Of a stretch of 38,796 bases of DNA, positions 31,791 through 38,796 are shown one piece after another. A model generated the notes under the pieces. That model did not search any database. It saw only the letters and a program-made list of their open reading frames with translations, and had not been told where the DNA came from. Every line of letters begins with the position of its first letter. Positions within the stretch are counted from its first letter, which is position 1. The position numbers were made by a program, and so were the translations under genes. Source of the DNA: Desulfobulbus sp. (GTDB lineage: Bacteria; Desulfobacterota; Desulfobulbia; Desulfobulbales; Desulfobulbaceae); assembly GCA_003604995.1 (NCBI GenBank), contig QZJD01000042.1, positions 1 to 38,796 on the forward strand. The letters run 5' to 3'.

Positions 31791-32902
31791 ATTAGCAGCT
31801 CTTCCATAATCGTATTATGCAGTACAGGCCGGAACATTTTTATCTTTTCATTGTTACGCGTGGGGTGAATACGGTTGCTGAGGAAAACAACAACCACATC
31901 ATGTTCCGGATCTATCCAGAATGAGGTGCCCGTGAATCCCAGGTGACCCACGCTTTTTTTTGAAAAATAACTGCCTGCGCTTGATCCGTGGGTTGAGGGG
32001 GTATCAAACCCCCTGCTCCATGTTTGTCCTTGATATTTTCTTTCCATACCCTTCCGCAAAACCGAAGCGCTCAAGACTGGATGCACGCTTCTCTCCTTCC
32101 ACTGGTGCAGTATATGCTCGCATAACTGCATAACGCCGCCCACCGTTCCGAAGAGACCGGCGTGACCTGCCACCCCATTCATCAGCCAGGCATGCTCGTC
32201 ATGCACTTCACCCTGAATCAATTTTTGCCGCCACGGGCAAAATTCCGTTGCCGCAATATTCTCGCTTCCCCTATTCTGAGCAGACAATGGTCTGAAAAGA
32301 ATACTTTCCGTCAGTTGCAAGGGTCCGGTTATTTCTCTTTGAAAAAATATATCAAGACCCTCACCGTTTATCCGTTCGACAAGAGATCCCAGTAACATGA
32401 AACCTATATCACTATAGAGGCACCTGCTTTCTGGTACATAAGCAGTTTTCTCCCGGAGAAATGCCTGAATGATTTTTATTTTATTACCTTCATCAGGAAT
32501 AGGAGGAAGTTTTTCATAAAGGGGGATATAGGCAAGGAGACCGGAAGAGTGACTGAGAAGTTGATCAACGGTTATATTCCGCAATTCTGGAGGACAGGAG
32601 AAGTGAAGAATATCGAAAACTTTCGTATCCCACTGCATTTCCTTTTGTTGGATCAGGAAAAATATTGATAACGCCGTACAGAGCGGTTTGGTCAGAGAAG
32701 CCAGATCAAACAACGTGTGCGGGGAGATGTTTTTTTCGTGCGAATCCTTTCGGGTTGTACCTGTGAATTGTATCGTTCTTACTTCCCTTGTCCCAAACCG
32801 GTAAATCCCCACCGCCGCCCCTGAAAATACCCCTCTTTCCCTTCCATCTTTTAACAGGGCATCCACTTTGGTATCTAACCGGTTCGTATCCCAATTTTTC
32901 AT
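31775..32902 (-). CDS. Beta-lactamase-fold serine hydrolase (class C-like)
   Basis: A 375-residue penicillin-binding-protein/beta-lactamase-family protein. The SxxK motif is in DLASLTKPLCTAL near residue 69, the second (YxN-like) motif is YSDIGFMLLGS near 163, with Asp in place of Asn, and the third motif region is VGHLGFTGTSFWIDP near 320, where His-x-Gly replaces the KTG of true beta-lactamases. Without a visible signal peptide it is probably cytoplasmic. It is best called a serine esterase/peptidase-like hydrolase; antibiotic resistance cannot be inferred. It is markedly AT-richer than upstream genes. It has no cotranscribed neighbour. Confidence 0.85.
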   Translation of the reverse strand: MKNWDTNRLDTKVDALLKDGRERGVFSGAAVGIYRFGTREVRTIQFTGTTRKDSHEKNISPHTLFDLASLTKPLCTALSIFFLIQQKEMQWDTKVFDILHFSCPPELRNITVDQLLSHSSGLLAYIPLYEKLPPIPDEGNKIKIIQAFLREKTAYVPESRCLYSDIGFMLLGSLVERINGEGLDIFFQREITGPLQLTESILFRPLSAQNRGSENIAATEFCPWRQKLIQGEVHDEHAWLMNGVAGHAGLFGTVGGVMQLCEHILHQWKERSVHPVLSASVLRKGMERKYQGQTWSRGFDTPSTHGSSAGSYFSKKSVGHLGFTGTSFWIDPEHDVVVVFLSNRIHPTRNNEKIKMFRPVLHNTIMEELLIKTPL

Positions 32903-33183
32903 GGAGTATTATGTATTTATTTATTTGTATTTTCAAGAGTTTTCGGTTAATAATATTGTTTGAATATCTCTTTTTTCAAAAACCAGTGCACAGCTTGTTC
33001 AAACGGGTGTTGATTCATTTGTGCATAACGTTTTTTTCCGGTTATCCCAAAAGATAAAACCCTTTTTTCCAACTATTATAAACCAATAAAAATCTATTAA
33101 TTTTAATATCTTATAAAAAAAATTAACAAAGTAACAGCCCTAAACACAACAACAATCTTTTCTATACAAAGGAAAAACTTGTT
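32903..33183. other. AT-rich intergenic region upstream of dnaN
   Basis: This 281-base divergent region has no gene. It holds one perfect DnaA-type box on the minus strand (TGTGCATAA at 33020-33028), a weaker TTATCCCAA at 33042-33050, and an AT-rich run (about 33075-33130). I see no cluster of boxes, so an origin is not established. The dnaN ribosome site AAAGGA is at 33169-33174. Confidence 0.5.
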
Positions 33184-34314
33184 ATGGCATTTCATTTCAC
33201 CATCTCCCGTGACAACCTCCTTCGAGCCATAGGCGCCCAGCTTAACATCACAAGCAAAAAAGGAAATCTGGCCATCCTTGCCAATGTCCTTATGGAGGTA
33301 GGGCAGAATACGATCGTTATTACCGGCACCGATCTGGAAATAGGTCTGAAACAAACGGTAGCCGCTGAGGTATTTGAACAGGGTGTGCTTACCTTGCCCG
33401 CCAAAAAACTTTTTGAACTGGCAAGAGAATCAAGTTCGCCTTTTCTTACTTTTCAGGAACAGGAAAAAAATTGGGTGGACATTACCGCCGGGTCAAGCAA
33501 ATACAAGCTGGCCGGAATGCCAAGTGATGAATTTCCCCAATTTCCTGAATATCAAGAGGAAAACCTGGTGGAAATGCCATCGGTCGTCTTTTCCGATCTG
33601 ATCGATAAGACTGTGTTTTCGATAGCACAGGACAAGGAAAATATGTACAGCCTCAACGCTGCTCTTCTTCAGAAAGAGGAACAGAACGACAAGGTTTTCT
33701 TGAAGGTAGTCACTTCGGATGGCCACCGTCTGACCATCATGACCAAGGAGGTTGACCAAAAGATACGTTCGCTTTTGTTTAATCAGGTCACTCTTATCCC
33801 AAGACGGGGAATACAGGAAATACGCAAATTCTGTGAAGACAAAGATATCTTCCTTTTCGGTCTGGAAAAAAAGCAGGCTGTCCTGAAAAGCGAGGATTCT
33901 CTGCTGATTATCCGGTTGATGCAGGGAGAATTTCCTGATTTCCAAGGGATTCTTAATATCATATCCAAGGAAAATTTGGTGTCAATAGACAGATTACGTT
34001 TTTTAGAGGCTCTGAAAAGAATAAATCTTTTTACTGAAGATCTGTTCAAGGCTATTAAGATAGAAATATCCAGCAATCATATGATTCTTTCTTCGCAAAA
34101 TGCAGATTTTGGCAGTGCAAAAGATGAATTTGATATTACATATACAGGCGAACCACTCACGCTTGGATTTAATTGCCGTTACTTTATTGATACACTCCAA
34201 GTTATGGAAGGAAATATTATTAATGCCTATATAAGTTCAGATGAAAGTCCTTGTCTTATAGAATCAGAAGAAGATGATGGTTTTGTAAGTATTATTATGC
34301 CAATGAAATTATGA
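33184..34314 (+). CDS. dnaN: DNA polymerase III sliding clamp, beta subunit
   Basis: A 376-residue ring-forming processivity factor. Three repeated clamp domains of about 120 residues can be traced; the family blocks LTLPAKKLFELARE near residue 75, SDGHRLTIMTKEV near 180, and the C-terminal SIIMPMKL (hydrophobic cleft edge) are present. The canonical order dnaA-dnaN-recF-gyrB is broken: dnaA is not upstream and gyrB follows directly. The 3' third is visibly AT-richer than the 5' third. Confidence 0.95.
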   Translation: MAFHFTISRDNLLRAIGAQLNITSKKGNLAILANVLMEVGQNTIVITGTDLEIGLKQTVAAEVFEQGVLTLPAKKLFELARESSSPFLTFQEQEKNWVDITAGSSKYKLAGMPSDEFPQFPEYQEENLVEMPSVVFSDLIDKTVFSIAQDKENMYSLNAALLQKEEQNDKVFLKVVTSDGHRLTIMTKEVDQKIRSLLFNQVTLIPRRGIQEIRKFCEDKDIFLFGLEKKQAVLKSEDSLLIIRLMQGEFPDFQGILNIISKENLVSIDRLRFLEALKRINLFTEDLFKAIKIEISSNHMILSSQNADFGSAKDEFDITYTGEPLTLGFNCRYFIDTLQVMEGNIINAYISSDESPCLIESEEDDGFVSIIMPMKL

Positions 34315-34354
34315 TATAATAATAAATATTCAAAGAATTGAAAAAAAAATCACT

Positions 34355-34379
34355 ATTATTAAAAATTATTTTTAATAAT
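34355..34379. repeat. Perfect 12-1-12 AT-only palindrome between dnaN and gyrB
   Basis: ATTATTAAAAAT (34355-34366) and ATTTTTAATAAT (34368-34379) are exact inverted repeats around one T (34367). The 94-base dnaN-gyrB gap is nearly all A and T. It may be a regulatory protein site, a weak AU hairpin terminator for dnaN, or an easily melted segment. Confidence 0.6.
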
Positions 34380-34408
34380 TTATCTTTTATAAATTGAGAA
34401 AACTACAA

Positions 34409-36829
34409 ATGACCACCGAAAAAGAAGAAAAAAAATCAACCTACAGTGCAGAACAGATCAAGGTTCTCGATGGACTGGAGGCGGTGCGCAAACGTCCCTC
34501 CATGTATATCGGTAATACCGCCGAGGAGGGCTTGCACCATCTGATCTACGAAGTGGTGGATAACTCCATTGATGAGGCTCTGGCAGGCCATTGCGATCGG
34601 ATCACGGTCACCATTCACCAGGACAATTCAGTGACCGTCCAGGATAACGGGCGAGGCATCCCGGTGGATATGCACCCAACGGAGAAAATGTCGGCTCTGG
34701 AACTGGTCATGACTACCCTGCACGCCGGCGGCAAGTTTGATCATTCCACCTATAAGGTATCCGGCGGCCTGCATGGTGTCGGCGTCTCGGTTGTGAACGC
34801 CCTCAGTGAGGAAGCAACGGCCATTGTAAGAAGAGACGGCAAGGTCTATAGGCAGACCTATGCCCTGGGGCAGCGCACTTCGGATCTGGAAGTGATCGGC
34901 GAAAGTGATAAGTCCGGAACCACCGTCACCTTCAAGCCCGATTCAACCATTTTCACCGAAACAACCGTCTTTACCTATGAAACAGTAAAAAACCGGTTGC
35001 GCGAGCTTGCCTTTCTCAACGCTGGGGTGCGTATCTATCTCAAAGACGAACGCAGCGGTGAAGAGGATAAATTCAAGTATGAGGGCGGTATTGCTTCGTA
35101 TGTGGAATATTTGAACCGCAACCGTACGCCCATCCACCCCGATCCCATCTTCATCACCGGCGAAAAGGAAGATGTCCAGGTGGATGTCTGTTTTCAATAT
35201 TTCGACGGGTATTCAGAGAGGCTCTTTTCCTTTGTCAACAACATCAATACCCGCGAGGGAGGTACGCATGTGGTCGGCTTCAAGGCGGCCCTGACCAAAT
35301 GCATCAACCGCTATGCCGGCGATGATATCGTCCCGAAAAATCTCAAGGCAAAGATGGGGGGCGATGATGTTCGGGAAGGTCTGACCTGCGTGGTTTCTGT
35401 TCGGGTTCCCAACCCGCAGTTCGAGGGGCAGACCAAGACCAAGCTCGGCAACAGCGAAGTGAAATCCATTGTCGAGACTATTTGCAACGAAAAACTGGGT
35501 ATTTATCTGGAACAGAATCCCCAGATAGCCAAACGAATCCTCACCAAGGCGGTGGAAGCAGCCCGGGCCCGCGAAGCGGCCAGAAAAGCCAGAGAATTGT
35601 CCCGCCAGAAAGGAGGTCTGTCTGTGATGATGGCCGGCAAGCTCGCTGAATGTCAGAGTAAAAACCCGGCGGAACGCGAGATTTTCATCGTCGAGGGCGA
35701 TTCGGCCGGCGGCAGTGCTAAACAGGGAAGAGATCGCAGCATCCAGGCCATTCTCCCTCTGCGCGGAAAAATAATGAATGTGGAAAAGGCCCGCTTCGAC
35801 AAAATTCTCTCCAGCGAGGAGATCAAGCAGCTCATCGCAGCGCTCGGCACCGGTATAGGCCGGGAAGAGTTCGACAAGGAAAGACTCCGCTATCACAAAA
35901 TCATCATTATGACCGATGCCGACGTTGACGGTGCCCATATCCGAACCCTGCTCCTCACCTTCTTTTATCGCCAGATGCTGCCGCTGATCGAAAACGGCCA
36001 TGTCTATATCGGGCAGCCGCCCCTCTACCGGCTGGGCAAGGGCAAGAAGGAGCAGTATTTCATAGATGACGAAGCCTTGAATGACTTTCTCTACAGCCAG
36101 GCCAGCCAGATCCTGCGGATCAAAGGGGAGGGGAGCGAGGAGATTGCCGAAGAGGCCATGGTCAATGTATTGAAAAAACTCTCCTATATGGAGCGGATCT
36201 GTGAACGTCTTGAGCGAATGAACATCGTCGAACAGATGACCCTCTTTCTCCTTGAGAACGAGGTGGTTTCCGCGGACCAGTTCCAGGATATGGATTTTCT
36301 GAAAAAACTAATAAATGTACTGGAGCCTCTGGGACCGGTCATCGGGAATATTCGTTCCTGCCGTTGGCGTCCTTCCTGCTATGAAGTAGATGTAGCTTTC
36401 CGCGGCCAGTCACATATGATGACCACCCTGGGTCCCAACATCCCGTTGATCCAGGAATATCGCCAGGCCATTGAAGTGTATCCGGCCATCAGCGAATATC
36501 TGCGCGGCGGTTTTACCCTCACCCGTCTGGGGGCAAGCGGCCAGGAAAAGGAGATAAGGGTGGCCGACTGGCACGACCTGATCAAGACGGTACGCGATGA
36601 AACCTTCAAAGGGAGCCATCTGCAGCGCTACAAGGGATTGGGTGAGATGAATCCGGAACAGCTTTGGGAAACGACCATGAACCCGGAGCAGCGAACCCTG
36701 GTCCAGGTCAGCATTGATGACGCTGAGGCGGCCGACGAGATGTTCACCACCCTGATGGGCGACAAAGTAGAACCACGGCGCGATTTCATTCAAAACCATG
36801 CCCTGGAAGTTTCCGAACTGGATATCTGA
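34409..36829 (+). CDS. gyrB: DNA gyrase subunit B
   Basis: An 806-residue ATPase subunit of gyrase. The GHKL ATP site is visible ([43 protein letters not shown]), followed by the transducer domain, the TOPRIM motif [15 protein letters not shown] near residue 430, and the [14 protein letters not shown] acidic motif. The length of about 800 rather than 640 means the TOPRIM-region insertion of E. coli-type GyrB is present. ATG 34409 is chosen; an in-frame TTG five codons upstream has no advantage. recF is missing between dnaN and gyrB. gyrA follows after 72 bases. Confidence 0.97.
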   Translation: MTTEKEEKKSTYSAEQIKVLDGLEAVRKRPSMYIGNTAEEGLHHLIYEVVDNSIDEALAGHCDRITVTIHQDNSVTVQDNGRGIPVDMHPTEKMSALELVMTTLHAGGKFDHSTYKVSGGLHGVGVSVVNALSEEATAIVRRDGKVYRQTYALGQRTSDLEVIGESDKSGTTVTFKPDSTIFTETTVFTYETVKNRLRELAFLNAGVRIYLKDERSGEEDKFKYEGGIASYVEYLNRNRTPIHPDPIFITGEKEDVQVDVCFQYFDGYSERLFSFVNNINTREGGTHVVGFKAALTKCINRYAGDDIVPKNLKAKMGGDDVREGLTCVVSVRVPNPQFEGQTKTKLGNSEVKSIVETICNEKLGIYLEQNPQIAKRILTKAVEAARAREAARKARELSRQKGGLSVMMAGKLAECQSKNPAEREIFIVEGDSAGGSAKQGRDRSIQAILPLRGKIMNVEKARFDKILSSEEIKQLIAALGTGIGREEFDKERLRYHKIIIMTDADVDGAHIRTLLLTFFYRQMLPLIENGHVYIGQPPLYRLGKGKKEQYFIDDEALNDFLYSQASQILRIKGEGSEEIAEEAMVNVLKKLSYMERICERLERMNIVEQMTLFLLENEVVSADQFQDMDFLKKLINVLEPLGPVIGNIRSCRWRPSCYEVDVAFRGQSHMMTTLGPNIPLIQEYRQAIEVYPAISEYLRGGFTLTRLGASGQEKEIRVADWHDLIKTVRDETFKGSHLQRYKGLGEMNPEQLWETTMNPEQRTLVQVSIDDAEAADEMFTTLMGDKVEPRRDFIQNHALEVSELDI

Positions 36830-36901
36830 AATAATACTATTGTGTTAACCAAAATATGCCCCGGTAGTTCCGGAGCTTTGCTTTGAACAGGACTTGTACC
36901 C

Positions 36902-38796
36902 ATGACTGAAACAACAGAAACAACAGGAAAACAGGGGCCTACTGTTTCCATTGAAAAAGAATTGCGCAAATCCTATCTGGATTATGCCATGTCGGTCATC
37001 GTCGGCCGGGCCTTGCCCGATGTCCGCGACGGCCTGAAACCGGTGCATCGCCGTACCCTCTTTGCCATGCGCGAACTGGGTACGACCTACAACCGGCCTT
37101 ATGTCAAGTCAGCGAGGATCGTCGGTGACGTGATAGGTAAATACCATCCCCACGGCGACACTGCGGTCTATGACACCCTGGTGCGCATGGCGCAGGACTT
37201 CAACCTGCGCTATCCACTCGTGGACGGGCAGGGCAACTTCGGCTCCCTGGACGGCGACGCAGCGGCGGCCATGCGCTATACCGAGGCAAGGATGACCAGG
37301 CTTGACCAGGAACTGGTGGCTGACCTGGATAAGGAAACTGTCGACTTCATCGCCAACTACGATAACTCGCTTACCGAGCCGGCGGTTCTTCCCTCCAAGA
37401 TCCCCAACCTGCTGATCAATGGATCCTCTGGCATCGCGGTGGGTATGGCCACCAATATCCCTCCGCACAACCTCACCGAGGTGATGAACGGCCTGATCGC
37501 CCTGGTCGAAGACCCGAACATAACCGTGCACCAGCTGATGGAGATTATCACTGGGCCGGATTTTCCGACCGGCGGGTTCATATGCGGCCGGGCCGCGATC
37601 CGGGAGGCCTATGAGACCGGACGCGGAGTGTTGATCATGCGCTCCCGTACCCATATCGAACAACGCAAGGGCGGAGGCGAATCGATCATCATCACCGAGA
37701 TTCCCTATCAGCAGAATAAGGCTTCTCTGGTGGAAAAGATCGCTCTGCTGGTCAAGGAGAAACGGGTCACCTCCATCGCCGAGGTGCGCGACGAATCGGA
37801 CCGGCACGGCCTGCGCATCGTCATTGAGCTTAAAAAGGATGAAATACCTGATATTACGTTGAATCAGCTCTTCAAGATGACCCCGCTGCAGAAGTCGTTC
37901 GGGATCATCATGCTCTGCATCGTCAACAGCCGGCCCGAGGTGCTCAACTTAAAGCAGACCCTCGAATACTTCATTGTCCACCGCAAGACGGTCGTCTACC
38001 GGCGCACCGCCTATGAGCTCCGCAAAGCCGAGGAAAAGGCCCATTTGCTGGAGGGGCTGAAAATAGCCATCACCAACCTGGACGAAGTGGTGGAGCTGAT
38101 CAAGGCCTCGCCCAGCCCGGCCGACGCCAAGGCAGGGCTCATGGCCCGCTTCAATCTCTCCGAGATCCAGGCGCAGAACGTCCTGGACATGCGCTTACAG
38201 CGCCTGACCGGCCTGGAGCGGGAAAAAATCATCAGCGAGTACAACGAAACCCTGGAGCGCATCGCCTGGTACAATAAGGTGCTGCGTGACGACGGCCTGG
38301 TGATGCAGATCATCCGCGAGGAGTTTGAGCAGATACGCACCGATTACGGAGATGGCCGCCGCACCGAGATCATCGACGCGCCGGACGAGATCCTGCCCGA
38401 GGATATGATTACCCCGGAGGAGATGGCGGTCACAGTCTCTCATACCGGCTATATCAAGCGCAACCCGATCACCCTGTACCGGTCGCAACGGAGAGGAGGC
38501 AAGGGGATCAAAGGGATGACCACCATCGAAGAGGATTTCGTCACCAGCCTGTACACCGCCTCTACCCTGGATACCTTCCTCTTTTTTACCAACTACGGCA
38601 AGGTCTTCTGGCGCAAGGTCTACGAGTTGCCGCTGGCCAGCCGTATCTCCCGGGGCAAGGCCCTGGTCAACCTGCTGGAGCTCGCCGACGGCGAGAAGGT
38701 GGCGGCTATTCTTCCGGTCAAGACCTTTAAGACCGAGGAGGGCGCGCCTCAGTTCGTCCTGATGGTCACCCGCAAGGGCGTGGTTAAGAAAACGGT
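36902..38796 (+). CDS. gyrA: DNA gyrase subunit A (3' end outside the window)
   Basis: The frame is open from ATG 36902 to the window edge, giving 631 complete codons without a stop. The winged-helix start [19 protein letters not shown], the quinolone region [20 protein letters not shown], the catalytic Tyr126 in AMRYTEARM, and the GyrA box [10 protein letters not shown] near residue 530 are present. The residue equivalent to E. coli Ser83 is Thr87, a natural variant in many bacteria, and Asp91 equals Asp87. The C-terminal beta-pinwheel is partly present. It forms a pair with gyrB. Confidence 0.97.
   Translation, partial: MTETTETTGKQGPTVSIEKELRKSYLDYAMSVIVGRALPDVRDGLKPVHRRTLFAMRELGTTYNRPYVKSARIVGDVIGKYHPHGDTAVYDTLVRMAQDFNLRYPLVDGQGNFGSLDGDAAAAMRYTEARMTRLDQELVADLDKETVDFIANYDNSLTEPAVLPSKIPNLLINGSSGIAVGMATNIPPHNLTEVMNGLIALVEDPNITVHQLMEIITGPDFPTGGFICGRAAIREAYETGRGVLIMRSRTHIEQRKGGGESIIITEIPYQQNKASLVEKIALLVKEKRVTSIAEVRDESDRHGLRIVIELKKDEIPDITLNQLFKMTPLQKSFGIIMLCIVNSRPEVLNLKQTLEYFIVHRKTVVYRRTAYELRKAEEKAHLLEGLKIAITNLDEVVELIKASPSPADAKAGLMARFNLSEIQAQNVLDMRLQRLTGLEREKIISEYNETLERIAWYNKVLRDDGLVMQIIREEFEQIRTDYGDGRRTEIIDAPDEILPEDMITPEEMAVTVSHTGYIKRNPITLYRSQRRGGKGIKGMTTIEEDFVTSLYTASTLDTFLFFTNYGKVFWRKVYELPLASRISRGKALVNLLELADGEKVAAILPVKTFKTEEGAPQFVLMVTRKGVVKKT

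Noticed and set aside
31775-32902. Antibiotic-resistance beta-lactamase
   Set aside because: SxxK is present, but KTG is replaced by HxG and YxN by YxD, and no signal peptide is visible, so a general serine hydrolase is the safer call.

Overview
The window looks like a chromosomal segment of a strictly anaerobic, sulfur-metabolising bacterium of the Desulfobulbus type (Desulfobacterota). This rests on gene content: a rubrerythrin, desulfoferrodoxin, rubredoxin and A-type flavoprotein set; a YeeE/YedE, TusA and DsrE sulfur-handling cluster; hybrid PAS histidine kinases; a UGA-containing selenoprotein; and GC-rich coding sequence. No dsrAB, apr or other diagnostic sulfate-reduction gene is present, so the taxonomic placement is inference. 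There are no rRNA or tRNA genes, CRISPR arrays, insertion sequences or phage genes that I can support.

Layout. 188-8752 (+): a soluble hybrid histidine kinase, an HtrA/Do protease, a MazG-like pyrophosphohydrolase translationally coupled to an APH-fold phosphotransferase, tgt-yajC with a clear terminator, and a CDF metal exporter. 8749-11624 (-): a second, membrane-bound hybrid kinase and a small membrane protein. 11905-15687 (+): a short selenoprotein whose UGA codon has been read as a stop, then bioF-bioG-bioC and bioD. 15706-16314 (-): a DUF2238 membrane protein. 16544-22030 (+): a cysteine-containing hypothetical protein behind a Fur/PerR-type box, pal, and an oxygen/peroxide defence block (PerR-like regulator, rubrerythrin, desulfoferrodoxin, rubredoxin, DsrE-like protein, A-type flavoprotein, desulforedoxin-like protein).

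22031-22388 is a non-coding stretch full of inverted repeats. 22389-28825 (-) holds gatC-gatA-hisC-cmk, an HD-GYP response regulator, a histone-deacetylase-family protein and 5-formyl-THF cyclo-ligase. 28925-31728 is a divergent sulfur-trafficking locus: a YeeE/YedE transporter on one side and tusA-dsrE-dsrF-like plus a 57-residue protein on the other, with a possible 35-codon upstream ORF. After a serine hydrolase (-), the window ends in dnaN-gyrB-gyrA (+); gyrA runs off the edge. dnaA and recF are absent between or beside these genes inside the window.

The most notable items are: (1) the ArsC-like selenoprotein at 11905-12243 with a UxxC motif and a hairpin fitting a bacterial SECIS; (2) the PerR-like regulator with a fused C-terminal winged-helix segment that keeps its own internal ribosome binding site, controlled by two mirror-image operators on its promoter; (3) a small protein next to the flavoprotein with a desulforedoxin-like CxxC/CC site; (4) the compact sulfur-relay locus with tiny uncharacterised members; and (5) a perfect 12-1-12 AT-only palindrome between dnaN and gyrB.
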